A stretch of DNA of 64,000 nt. It comes from Actinostola sp. cb2023. Taxonomy: Eukaryota; Cnidaria; Anthozoa; Actiniaria; Actinostolidae. Shown piece after piece: positions 48,501 to 57,530 of the stretch; position 1 is the first letter of the stretch, and every line of letters starts with the position of its first letter. The position numbers and the translations under genes were made by a program. The notes beneath the pieces were generated by a model. The model was given only the letters and a program-made list of their open reading frames with translations. It was not told the DNA's origin and made no database searches. Location: contig JAUJYZ010000724.1 in assembly GCA_033675265.1 (NCBI GenBank), forward strand, positions 446,001 to 510,000, given 5' to 3'.

Positions 48501-51500
48501 ATCACATCTACAAACTTACTGACACGTTCCCCTTCCCCTTCCCCCAAAGTTGTGTGCCTGCGATGTATTTCAGCGGCAACGTAATGAAAGTTTACAGCCC
48601 AGTGAGTGAGTGATCCCAATATTGTCCCAATGTCATCCCACAGGCAAACCACATAGTGATAAAGTGACATTTTCTAAAAAAAATACCGATTTTTTTTTTT
48701 TTTTAAACACGTTTTATTCGGTATTTTTTAGAGAAAATGTCACTTTATCACTGTGGTTTGCCTGTGGTACGACTAAATGTACAGATCCGCCATATTTTTC
48801 ACGCTTGCATGTACCTGTCCAGTTGAATAGATCTCTCTGTCAAAGTTATTTCGTAATAGCTGTGCATCTGTAAGCGAGTTAGGAACATCGTTGTGTCTTT
48901 CCAGATGCAAACTGCCTTCGTGTTCGATCCAGTTGACTATCTACAGAAAACAAAGGCCGTGGTCAGTCTCCTTTTATTCGTTTTTAAACCTCCCAACAAC
49001 GGCCACCTCTACACAACGGCCACCTCTACACAACGGCCACCTCTACACAACGGCCACCTCTACTACACACAACGGCCACCTCTACACAACGGCCACACAA
49101 TTTCGTCCCGAGGTGGTTGTTGTGGCGAGGTACGACTGTATCAGTAGATTGGTTTTGTTTTCCCATAATTTCTTCCATAATTCCCTCTAGCTCTACTTCC
49201 AACAGTTACAAATCGACAAGTTGTCATAGATACTGTTTCTATGGCGACTAAAACACCACTTACCTTTCTCATATTATCTTCAAGCTGTTTAATATTCATT
49301 TCTTTGCCCACACCTATGCCCACTTCGGATTCGTTCCAAATTCTATCCATTTTTCTCTTGGCTTTGAGTAGTTTTCCATAGTACGGCGGGACAGTTGCCA
49401 TCATAGGACCGTACAGTGAATATCGGGACATACAGGAGAATGTCTCATCTAAATATGGTTTCTCAGTGTATTCAATGAGTAGATCGCCCTCTCTGAGTGC
49501 CTCGTCCAAATATAGACTTCTATAATATGAAACGAAGTGGTTATGACAACATTGTTGGCTTTTGAAAGGGGGGGGGGGGGGGGGGGGGGGGGAAAAGGGG
49601 GAGGGAGGGTCATGACTTTTTGAGCCCCTGAAAATAAAAAAAATAAAAAAATAAAAATACGGTAATGAAAAGGGAAGGTCATGAAAAAATAGGCAGTGAA
49701 AAAGGGAGTATTTTGGGAGGGGAAATTTCATTCCCATCGCTAGGGGAGGGTCCCCCCTCCCCTGTTAATTTCTGACAAGTCCATAACGATGATCTGGTAA
49801 TGATATAATAATGTTTGATAGAAAGCTATCGTAATCTGGTAACGACATCCATGTTTGACAGAGAGCTATAAAATATATAGAGAGAGAGAGTGCACTAGCT
49901 ATCTACCGTGATTTCTGTCACACGGTAATTAAACTCGATTACAATGATTAACCACAACCAATAATTTGCTCTTTCACTCCCAGATTCACTGATATACACA
50001 TACACCGACAGAGTTTAACTAGTTTAACTTGTTACCCTAACTAGTTTAACCGGTAGTCCCTGTCAATTATTACAATCTCCGTTTGCCTTAGATACGGCTA
50101 CTTTAGCAACACATCTAGTTCTTACTTTCGTATTTGTGATTTTTTGACTTCAACTTTCTGCAGTACCAAGTCAACATCGTCTACGTCACTACTCGTTACC
50201 AGTCTCTTCAGGTTGGCCATTTGTTCCAGTGCGCTAGGTAACCGAGCCTGTATGTCCTCCACGACGTTGTAAAAGTCTTCAAGACGCTAGAAAAGTAGAG
50301 AAAAGTATGAGCCGTTATTTCGTTGCGCATGAGAACCATACTGGCGCAAGAATACGTGACTTGCAAGATGGCATCATATACTACAAGTACCAGAATGCTT
50401 TGCCCATTTTCTTTTGTTAGATAATTAGCACCAATTGTCTTACTATTCTCATGAGGGAATACAAATCTGAATAAGAAAGCAAATTCCCAAAGCATTCTGG
50501 TAGTGGTTGTAAAACAATGTCATCATACAAGTCGCCTATTGGAAATGTTCGAGAGTCCAGCGGTGATCTTCGGCGCGGGCCCGGATGAAACGTCGCCCCA
50601 TTGGCACCAGTGCAAGCACATTCGTCATTTCTGAGTTGAAGTTCGCGAAGAATTGTGGGGCTGTGTTTGGGGACGCTCCATTTTCAATCGGCAAAGCGGC
50701 AAGTTTGAATAATGAAACTAATCGGTCTTTCAGACATAAGGCCTCTTGTGCTTGCGCTTATGCTAGCGTCAGGGCTGTTTTCACAGTGCCATAAGCTTCT
50801 TTTGGTTACATGCATAGCAGGGCAGTTTACATGGGCGATTTTATCGGCGATTTTGTTGGCGATTATTTTGCAACCACACTGAATCACCCGTGTAAACTAC
50901 CGGCGATTTAGCGGCGATAATATAAGCGGCAATTAAACTGCAGCCAATTACTTGCTCGAAATTTTGTGCAATTTCGCGGCGATAAAGTCGCCGACAAAAT
51001 CGCCCGTGTAAACGGCCCTTAAAAGCCAGGCCTAATGAGCTCACTCGCAGTGCAATATTGAATCTATAATTAGTTCAATAGATGGCTTCAAATCAAATAA
51101 ATGTTTTTACATGTAGATAAATTGATCAAGTTGTTCGTACCTTTTGTAATCTAAACCAAGCATCATGGTTGTATTCCAAGCTGCCACCAAAATAACTGAT
51201 GAGCTGAGTGGAATCTACGTATGTTTGGAGGTCTGATGTGTTCTTGAGAACAGTGATCTATAACAACAATAACAACATGTATTTTTCTATTTTATATCTT
51301 TAATATATCTTCAATCTATAGTATTTATTATTTATTATAATCCACTAGTTTCTATTTCTTTTTCCTATTGTAAAGCACATCGAGGTTTCAGGATGCGCTA
51401 TATCATTGTAGTCCTGGGGAGGGGGGAATGACTCCCATGTGAAAGGGGCGGGGATGATCGTTGTAAAATTTGAGACCATTCTGGGAATGGCTCAAGCTTT

Positions 51501-54500
51501 ATTTGACCCCTAAAAGATGCCATTCTAAACCAGAAATATTACAGATTTCCTGCCTGATCGGTCTTTTAGACCACCAACACAATATGAGGTTGTTTTTATT
51601 CCTTTATGTTCAACCCTAAATGACACCTTGATGGCTAACAATATTGCCATTTTGCTACTTGCAAATTTGTCCGTTATTCTAAAACCCTTGAAGCATAAAT
51701 CCATCTCTGTAAATTATGGGATGTTACTAACCTGGAATTTTAGTCCACCTGATTTCTGCTGTTGATAAATCTCTTTAGAAAGATGTTTTTTAACAGCTTT
51801 ATTATAGGGTAGAATAAGATAGAGCACTCGAAGCTTTCCTAGAGAAGCCTAAAGAATTAGAGAAGAATTTGAAATCACGGTTAAAACATCAGAGCAGCAG
51901 TTCATGATCAAAGAAAAGAAGGAAGAAAGGAAGAAAGTAAAAAAAGGAAGGAAGGAAGGAAGGAAGGAAGGAAGGAAGGAAGGAAGGAAGGCAAACAAAC
52001 TTGTAAGCTACATGTAGCAAGCAAACAAGGAAGGAAGGAAAGAAGGGAGGATCAGAATGAAGGAAGGGAGCTAGCATAGAAACATTTTTGAATGGGGAAG
52101 GAAGAAGAGAAATAAGGGAATGAGAAAGAGAAGGATGGAAGAAAAGAAGAAAGAATGAAAAAAGGAAGATGAAGAGTTCTAAGGAAAAGAGAATGTAACA
52201 GGAAAGATCTTGGCTGATATACATGTATAATGCACCTACAAAATGTTAAGCCCAAGTGGGGAGGGGATGTTCAAGTGGTGGTATTCAAAACAACTTTATC
52301 TTATCTTGTAGTACTTAGATATGGTAAACTACATGTGTGTCCACTTGAATTCTCAAGTTCAAGACTGGTCAAAAACTAATTTCACTTACATTGAAGAACA
52401 TCAAATATCCCTGATATGATGATAAAACATTGTCTGTCAAATCATATCACCCCTTGGCCACCTCCGATCCCACACTCTGCATCCCCCCCCCCCCCCCCCC
52501 CCCCCTTCCCACTCTGGCTTAAGATTGATAGGTGCATAACAAGCAAGCAAAGGATAACACATACTTCTAATTCTTGTACTGTCGCAAGAACAAGTGAGGT
52601 TGTTTCATGTGTTGCATCTCTCAGGTCAGCTAAAATAGCTACTGCTGGACTTGAAAACCACAATCTAGAAAGATGGGGAAAAAAGAAATACCATTGCTAT
52701 TTTGTGATCAAAGAGGATTAAAAGGCTTTCATTTGATTTCATTAATTTTCAATGGTTTCATTAATTTAGTTCATTAAAGTAGCTGTACGAGATGCTCAAA
52801 GTAGCCATTAATACTCAATGACTTTTTTTTACATCTGTACGATCATGTACATGTACATGTACACTGACAAAAGTAGCCACCAGAGGAACGGTAAATAACC
52901 GCCAGAGCTCCGGCGGTAACCAGCCTCTATTGAAACCCCTGAATCAATAGTTGGGTCTTGAGAATCATCCTGACTTTGACATGATCGATCTTAAGCTATG
53001 AACGAACTAATAGAATGAGAGTTAACTTTTACAATGCTGAGTCTTCAACCTGTAGTTTTATTGAAAACTGCTAATCTTTCAGGCTTAAAACACCCATCAT
53101 ACAAATTATGTCTATAAGTATACGAATGCAAACAAACAATCAAGCTTGTGCACAAACAAACTGAACAAGCCTGTGCAAAGCTACAATAGTCTCCCTTGCA
53201 GCCGATTTGAGTGTCGTCACACCGTACTACGCACCCTCCCCACAAGAGCGGAGCGAGCATTACATGACAACACTAAGAACGGCTGCGAAGGACTGTCACT
53301 TGTGCAAAGCATTTAACCCTGATGTCAGATACATGTACATGTAGGTACATGTATTTAGCCTGAAAGCTTTATTGGCAGTTTTTCAATTAAACTTCAGTGG
53401 TTGAAGTCTCAGCATTGTACAAGTTATGAATTATCCAACCTTCAACTCCTACAAAATAGATTTTTTGGATAATTCATAAAATAGAGAGTTGAAAGAAATT
53501 ACCTTGACAGTTGAGTGAGGTACTTGAGAAGATGGAGTCGCCTTTCCTTGCTGAGTTGGGAGAGATTTGGATACTTGCTGGGTGGAAGGACGATGATGGG
53601 ATTTCTAGACTTATCAAAACCACCTGATGAATAATAATAATATGTCTTAATATTGTTCTGTCTTTTGTACTTTCGTCCCTTTCTTTTTTGTCTTTCTTGT
53701 TTCTTGCTTGTTAGCTCAGTAATATCAATTAAACTTGTATTAGTGTGAGCTCCCTAGAAAAGCATTTTAATTTTGCCTTTGGGGCAAACGCTAAGTGTTA
53801 TATGTAAAATAAAAATTTAATTTAATATTAACAAAGACATTTCACTATTAAATGCATTATGTAGATCGACGTGGAAAAGCAGTAATCAACACCGAAATAC
53901 ATGTACAGTGGAACCCGGCCTTACGGACACCCGGTTATTACGGACATGTTGTTCTGTCCCGGCCGAAACTCATACAATATTAAATGCCCATAAAATATAC
54001 CTGTTTAATACGGACACCGGATAATACGGACAATGGACACTTTTTCCTGTCCCAATATGCCCATTTTCATACAATTAAGCCTACCCGGTTAATTAATACA
54101 CTCAGACACTTTATTTTCTTAAGACAACGACAATGTGTAAATTGCTCGCTTATTAATAAAATTACGTTTTTTCCGTACTTTATCACATTGAACTGTCTTG
54201 TAAACTGCTTGCTAATTACATGCATTCAGACATTAGTTTTTCCCCACTAAAAATAAACAGATCACCAGTGACATGCATTCAGTGTTTGCGCTAAAAATAA
54301 ATATGACGTAAATTGACTAACCCTGTTTATACGGACACCCGGTTAATAAGGACACTGTGTCTCGTCCCAATGGTGTACAGTAAATCCTGTTTTAAATTAT
54401 TGATATTATACATACAATGTAGTTACCTGACAATATAGCTGCTTGTGATAAAACCAGATCTTGTTTGGTCACCAAAAGGTGAAAGTCTTTTTGATCTCCC

Positions 54501-54508
54501 TTTGTCAT
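32851..54508 (-). CDS. Predicted Sec14-spectrin-disordered-coiled coil-actin fusion protein (2,147 aa)
   Basis: Twenty coding exons, 5' to 3': 54508-54427, 53623-53503, 52664-52565, 52410-52390, 51848-51732, 51257-51141, 50286-50126, 49519-49264, 48940-48815, 48231-48124, 46813-46494, 44634-42579, 41751-41461, 40830-39391, 38735-38613, 37174-37049, 35617-35425, 34463-34189, 33672-33495, 33083-32851. They sum to 6,444 nt and every GT-AG junction agrees in phase. Domains: CRAL-TRIO/Sec14 (~1-186), spectrin-like helices (~187-500), disordered (~510-1195), coiled coil (~1196-1292), acidic disordered (~1293-1772), full actin (1773-2147). The first actin exon lacks an actin start Met: its acceptor TAG reads as an in-frame stop if unspliced, so the actin must be reached from upstream. 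Start chosen at the first ATG of exon 54510-54427; its acceptor at 54510 implies an upstream 5'UTR exon, not located. Family knowledge: Sec14-spectrin proteins (SESTD1, MCF2, Trio, Kalirin) bind phosphoinositides or regulate Rho. Inference: a membrane-linked cytoskeletal scaffold. Alternative: two genes, contradicted by the phases. Confidence 0.8.
33129..33403. mobile_element. MITE in the last intron of the fusion gene
   Basis: ATACAGCTATTTCAAAAAAA with GGTTGGTGAAGGTTTTGT at the left is inverted at 33340-33403 (CTTCACCAACCTTTTTGAAA). TIRs of about 75 bp. Confidence 0.88.
33772..34140. repeat. Degenerate GATGAT-rich tract
   Basis: GATGATGGTGATGAT-type repeats with GTGGTG and ATGATTGTGG interruptions fill the intron between actin exons 33495-33672 and 34189-34463. 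Confidence 0.85.
34527..34766. mobile_element. Small MITE with TAGAGTACCGAAGTG ends
   Basis: The left end ATAGAGTACCGAAGTG and the right end CACTTCGGTACTCTAT are inverted. Intron between actin exons 34189-34463 and 35425-35617. Confidence 0.7.
35233..35340. repeat. TTC then TTA microsatellites
   Basis: (TTC)n passes into (TTA)n just downstream, in the minus-strand sense, of actin exon 35425-35617. The apparent ORFs are repeat translations. Confidence 0.9.
36036..37032. repeat. Fifteen ~66-bp units, each a strong hairpin, in an actin intron
   Basis: The unit is GACGAGTGGGTTACCTGTGG, TAACACTGA, CCACAGGTAACCCACTCATA, CGAAAACGACTCTATTC. The arms GTGGGTTACCTGTGG and CCACAGGTAACCCAC pair perfectly around a 9-nt loop. 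Units near 36040-36360 have a changed right arm (GGTTTCCCACAAATAC). The array ends 17 bp from exon 37049-37174, that is, right after its donor. Confidence 0.95.
37375..38345. repeat. Intron with AAT tracts and one foldback
   Basis: AAT microsatellites at 37375-37410 and 37857-37990. A hairpin at about 38218-38320 (GGAGATACGAATTTTATCTT ... GATAAAATTCGCATCTCC, centre CTCACGAGTGAGTGCAGCGA) looks like a small MITE. Confidence 0.7.
38760..38905. repeat. Purine minisatellite AGAGGGGA
   Basis: GAAGAGGGGAAGAGGGG-type repeats immediately upstream, in the minus-strand sense, of the first actin exon. On the transcript strand this is a long pyrimidine tract near the acceptor at 38736. Confidence 0.9.
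39391..40830 (-). CDS. Acidic disordered exon directly before the actin domain
   Basis: 480 codons, phase 0 on both sides. Rich in D, E, S and N, with two similar helical segments ([20 protein letters not shown] and [20 protein letters not shown]), i.e. an internal duplication. It ends STEHLAAF at a GTAAGT donor (39385-39390) which joins in frame to [15 protein letters not shown] of the actin part. Confidence 0.75.
41049..41190. mobile_element. 142-bp palindromic MITE (GGGCCCGGTTGTTCGAAAGC)
   Basis: Nearly perfectly self-complementary: GGGCCCGGTTGTTCGAAAGC at the left and the inverse GCTTTCGAACAACCGGGCCC at the right, with GGTTAACGCTAACCCATGGT repeats within. Confidence 0.93.
41461..41751 (-). 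CDS. Coiled-coil exon of the fusion gene
   Basis: 97 codons, both borders phase 0. [20 protein letters not shown] and the following [16 protein letters not shown], then [18 protein letters not shown], give a long charged helix rich in E, Q, R and K, probably dimerising. Confidence 0.75.
41811..41936. mobile_element. Short MITE of the GGACACACGGTGCAAC family
   Basis: AAGGCCCGGACACACGGTGC and the inverse at 41917-41936. Both arms contain the GTTGCGCGCAAC core. Confidence 0.9.
42128..42372. mobile_element. Related MITEs with GTTGCAGCGTGTGTCC ends
   Basis: GGGACACACAGTGCAACAAC, GTTGCAGCGTGTGTCCACC and CAATATTGCACCGTGTGTCC recur; two overlapping copies of the family at 41811. Confidence 0.75.
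42380..42545. repeat. CAA/CAG-rich microsatellite just after a donor
   Basis: (CAA)n and (CAG)n on plus, beginning ~35 bp beyond the exon 42579-44634 donor in transcript order. The Q- and C-rich extensions of ORFs into this tract are intronic. Confidence 0.9.
42579..44634 (-). CDS. Large exon: disordered region with Met/His/Gly repeats
   Basis: A 2,056-nt exon (residues ~510-1195) joined in phase 2 to the spectrin part and in phase 0 to the coiled coil. It opens Arg/Ser/Pro-rich, has a helical stretch ([38 protein letters not shown]) and then, at about residues 946-1063, a run of GMHGMTG/GMNEMTG repeats rich in Met, His, Gly and Thr. The tail is polar and ends SRNQ at the donor. Antisense ORFs here are shadows. 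Confidence 0.75.
44641..45700. other. Intron of the fusion gene, no clear element
   Basis: Unique-looking AT-rich sequence with a short GATGATGATGATGAT run near 45517-45540. No exon is seen between 44634 and 46494, and the phase-2 junction needs none. Confidence 0.5.
45702..46003. mobile_element. MITE with ~65-bp inverted ends
   Basis: TACAGTCAATTGCAAAAATT, then ATATATCGGGTGCATTATGG at the left, inverted at the right as CCATAATGCACCTGATATAT and TTTTTTGCAATTGACTGTAT. Confidence 0.9.
46010..46320. mobile_element. Two small foldbacks
   Basis: AATTACACAGGTGATTATAG is inverted at 46178-46195 (AATCACCTGTGTAATT). ACAATTAGTCACCTCAGG is inverted near 46285-46305 (GGTGACTAATTGT), around a GTCTCGGTTATTATTCAC hairpin. 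Confidence 0.7.
46494..50286 (-). CDS. Spectrin-like helical exons of the fusion gene
   Basis: Exons 50286-50126, 49519-49264, 48940-48815, 48231-48124 and 46813-46494. Helical heptads are visible in [20 protein letters not shown], in [20 protein letters not shown] (compare 'VVNWLEGPG' of SESTD1) and in [20 protein letters not shown] followed by [12 protein letters not shown], typical spectrin-repeat A/B/C helices. They link the Sec14 domain to the disordered region as in SESTD1/MCF2/Trio. At least two repeats; the exact number needs a profile search. Confidence 0.7.
46868..47503. mobile_element. MITE whose centre is an 18-bp minisatellite (~28 copies)
   Basis: Ends: GTCACGGCGTTTGAACAAGT with TTGGCTATTTTTAGAACACG and AAATTGACCA at the left; the exact inverse at the right. 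The interior is a tandem array of [23 protein letters not shown] 18-mers. Adjacent to exon 46494-46813, 55 bp from its acceptor. Confidence 0.93.
47660..48075. mobile_element. CRE-bearing repeat unit next to a MITE
   Basis: 47664-47755 is a single copy of the 8556-8818 unit, with TGACGTCACGTG at 47744. 47785-48075 is a MITE with ~70-bp inverted ends (CACCTATTTCAAAAAACGTT, AAGCGTCAAGCCAAGACCGA). Confidence 0.85.
48640..48762. mobile_element. Hairpin element with AT-rich loop
   Basis: CAGGCAAACCACATAGTGAT, AAAGTGACATTTTCT and AAATACCGA at the left are inverted at the right (TCGGTATTTTTTAGAG, CACTGTGGTTTGCCTG). Confidence 0.85.
48985..49140. mobile_element. Pogo-like end with AACGGCCACCTCTACAC tandem repeats
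   Basis: Six 17-bp units ACAACGGCCACCTCTAC, then CGAGGTGGTTGTTGTGGCGA and GGTACGACTGTA. Related to 31988-32284. Confidence 0.75.
50816..51021. mobile_element. MITE with CAGGGCAGTTTACATGGGCG / CGTGTAAACGGCCCTT ends
   Basis: Arms with GGCGATTTTATCGGCGATTT and the inverse AAAGTCGCCGACAAAATCGC enclose GGCGAT-type internal repeats. Intron of the fusion gene. Confidence 0.8.
51141..54508 (-). CDS. CRAL-TRIO/Sec14 domain exons of the fusion gene
   Basis: Six exons including a 21-nt micro-exon (52390-52410, GYLMFFN). Seen: [20 protein letters not shown], matching the 'SGGRD..G.PVI..P' opening of the MCF2/SESTD1 type; [14 protein letters not shown], the central strand; [13 protein letters not shown]; and [20 protein letters not shown] followed by HDAWFRLQK, the diagnostic 'D..QLT..FGG.L.Y.H..W' close. 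Such domains in Rho-GEFs and SESTD1 bind phosphoinositides. It is short at about 186 residues, as in those proteins. Confidence 0.8.
51905..52200. repeat. GGAA-rich polypurine tract
   Basis: (GGAA)n at 51945-51990 within a wider AAGGAAGAAAG-rich purine run. Intron of the fusion gene, between the micro-exon and exon 51732-51848. Confidence 0.88.
52483..52505. repeat. 23-bp poly-C tract
   Basis: A pure C run in the intron between exon 52565-52664 and the micro-exon. A comparable poly-G of 25 bp is at 49568-49592. Confidence 0.95.
53905..54376. mobile_element. Pogo/Tigger-like remnant with TTACGGACACC repeats
   Basis: Begins ACAGTGGAACCCGGCCTTAC and repeats TACGGACACCCGGTTAAT and GTCTCGTCCCAAT several times. 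The CAGTGGAACCC terminus is typical of pogo-group MITEs; the right inverted end is not clear. Lies in the first coding intron of the fusion gene. Confidence 0.6.
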
Positions 54509-54510
54509 TC

Positions 54511-55149
54511 CTAAAATTAAATATTCTAATAATGCTATTATTAAGGAATTGATTGATAGAGAGAAGAATGTATTATAAGAATGTAATATTATGATTATGA
54601 TTATTATTAGAGTTGGTTTGCATAAGGTGAGAACTGTTATTTCACGAGAATCATCGGAACGACATTCCGATAATAAATAATAATTGGGGGATTCCCTGGA
54701 AGAATAATGTACAAATGTAAGTGATCTCTGATCAAAATCTAAATTCTTCTCAAGATTCTTTGAATTTCAAAGGAGAATTTGGGTTTTGATCACAAGTCAC
54801 TTACTCTGTTCATGCAGGGGCCCCTTCAATAAATAGTACATATACCATAAATATCCCTAACCCTTAATCTCACCTTAACCTTAAAAATAATGAGAAATAA
54901 TTATTCTGAACTTTAATGATAAATCATCAGGATGTCATTCTGATTCAGCCTTTTTGTCTAAATGCACAAGTCACATGCACAGATACATGTACGATGTACA
55001 TGCATCCATGAAGTGATGAAATGGATGGCCTCTTTAACCTTCCAACCATACATTCATTCATTCATTCACTCATTTGTTGACTTCGGTTTGGGGTTTATAT
55101 TTTTAATGACTAAGGTTCTGCATGAGAACCACAGAATCGGGAAAAATGA
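54511..55149. other. 5' flank or first intron of the fusion gene
   Basis: AT-rich. No clear exon or promoter element is seen, though an untranslated first exon must lie somewhere upstream of 54510. Confidence 0.4.
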
Positions 55150-55380
55150 CGAGATATATTTATCAATTAGTCAACAAGCTTCCATGCGCCCAGTGCGTTA
55201 TAGACACACGAGAGAAAATATAAAGAACTCTTAACATTAGCATAAGAGTAGCACGAGGCGTAGCCGAGTGCAACTCTAGCTTGTTAAGAGTTCTTTATAT
55301 TTTCTCGAGTGTGTCTATAACTCAATGGGTGCATGGACGTGAGTTGACTAATTGATTTATAATATGGCATCTAGAGAGCG
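55150..55380. mobile_element. Foldback MITE, ~100-bp arms
   Basis: Arms with GTTATAGACACACGAGAGAA and AATATAAAGAACTCTTAACA are inverted at 55280-55330 (TGTTAAGAGTTCTTTATATT-like), around AGCACGAGGCGTAGCCGAGT. Confidence 0.88.
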
Positions 55381-55959
55381 TGCAGCCCATGGGAAAATAG
55401 TTCATAGCAATTTTAGCCACTGAGCATGTGTGTTATTTCAAACAGCGTGTCCGCAATCAGACGAGGCCAGTGGGCCGAGAGCTAGCCAATCAGAGAGTGC
55501 GTTATATCATTGCTATATTATAAACGGACTTTACTTGTATAATATATAGTGTCAAAAACCAGACTGGGGATATATTACTATGTAATTTCAACATGTCTAA
55601 TGTACTGTCGTCATACATGTATATTATCTCATGTACTACAAAGCCTTCAAACCATATCAGTTCTACATTATTCTCTGTTTTGATGTATTTACAGTGTAAG
55701 TTTAGCAAAGTCATTGAATTTTATTAAAGTAAGCTTAAATTGAGGCGATAGAAGCCTCGCCAGGTGAAAATGTGAAAGAACGGAAGAACATTATTTTGTA
55801 AATACAGCACCCACTGCATCGTAATCGTCTTCTTCGAAACTCCGTATTTTAGAATGAGTTCATATTAAAAAGCGTAGTGTTAAAATGCTATCCATGTACC
55901 AGTGGTGCCATAGCAACTCAGTAATTGAATAACTAAAGCGGGATCGGCTATTTATCGAG

Positions 55960-57530
55960 TTAGAGGTTGAGTTGAGTTTGAGTTGAGTTTGAGTTACCGT
56001 TGAGTTACCTTTGAGTTAACCAAAAATTATTATATTTTTGGAACAATGTCTTACAGCGTTGTTTGAGATTCCCCAAGGGGGGGTATTGCCTATGGTGGCC
56101 TGGGGTGATATTGCCTATGGTGGCCTGGGGTGATGTTGCCTATGGTGACCTGGGGAGGGGGTGGGTGGTGGATATGGTAAGGGAAACTGTTTATATTCTG
56201 GTATGTTACAGTGTGACTACACCAACCAAGGCCACCCAAACAAATGTTCATACAAATTATCCAATCACAATTGAGTATTTAAACAATAGAATCTGCACAA
56301 ATGTTCAAATTTTACTCCCAATAATTACATGATATATATGTGCGGCGGTACAGGGTCCAGGTTTTGGGCCATTTTATTCTCTAATCCAGGTTAAATGAAC
56401 GCATAAAAATCATTAATCCAGGTTATAGCCTAAAAACATTTATTAATTTTTAATCATTTGTATAATGTGGTATCGGCGTTTCAGTAAAACTAGCGAACAA
56501 AAATAATGGCGTCAGTCAGACGTAAAGTTGTTAGAGTGTTAGTCTGGCAAAATATCCTGACGACTGCATCGTATCAGATCGTAAATAAAAATTCGTAAAT
56601 CCAGGGTTTTTTATTTGGGAAATTCGTAAATCCAGGTTTTCGAGTGACAAATTCCAAAAACAGGGTCCAGGTCTGAACAACTCGCCGCACATACCTAACC
56701 ATTTCTTAACCAAGTACCCCCTCCCCCCCCCCATATTGTTAAATATGAAAGAGTAAGACCAGCGAGTATTCCTTTCCCACTGACCGGGATATATAAAACA
56801 CAGAGTGCCAGATGCGAAATGACTTTGGGGTGGTCTGTTAACTGAGTTTGTGGTGGCCAGCCAAATGCAATTATCCCAGCTCGTTTTTAACAGCTTCAGT
56901 ACTGAAGCGCAACTGCATGATTTCAAGATAATTAAATTGCCTTTTTGTGTTTTCACATGTCAATCATGTTCTATTTTGAGCTTCTGGGGGTTACTCCCAT
57001 ATATTGGCTATATAGGTATGTACCGCCCGATAGGGTAGGGTTTTCGAGTCCGCTTTCACCCAGCCAAAAAAGATCCCTTATCCATTAATATGATACCTGT
57101 TTTGACGTTCGGGACGGATTAATTGGTCCTTGTATAAGGTCGCAAATTTGGGCTTAAAATGGGTAGCAATGTTCTCAATAGGAGTTCGATTTTCGGAACC
57201 GTTGGGCGGGACAGCACTATCCTAAATAATTTGCAGGACATACCTAATATTTAAATCTATTCTCTATTAAGTTCGAGTTATTCAGTAGCACGACCTTTAA
57301 CATACCAGAATAATAGTTTCCCTTACCACCTTCCTCTCCCTCCCCAGGCCACCATAGGCAATATCCCCCAGGCCACCATACTCATAGGCAATACCCCCCC
57401 TTGGGGAATCTCAAACAACGTTGTAAGACATTGTTCCAAAATAAAAAAAATTTTTGGTTAACTCAAAGGTAACTCAACGGTAACTCAAACTCAACTCAAA
57501 CTCAACTCAACCTCTAACTCGATCGTTAAT
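55960..57530. mobile_element. 1.57-kb element with ~240-bp inverted ends
   Basis: The left arm (GAGTTGAGTTTGAGTTACCG, GAACAATGTCTTACAGCGTT, CCTATGGTGGCCTGGGGT) is inverted at 57295-57530. Inside, 56338-56696 is a nested element with ends TATGTGCGGCG..CAGGGTCC and CTGAACAACTCGCCGCACAT. No transposase is seen. Confidence 0.88.

Noticed and set aside
32851..54508. Two separate genes, an SESTD1-like gene and an actin gene
   Set aside because: The first actin exon has no start Met and has an in-frame stop at its acceptor; the preceding exon's donor joins it in the right phase. Transcript data could still overturn this.
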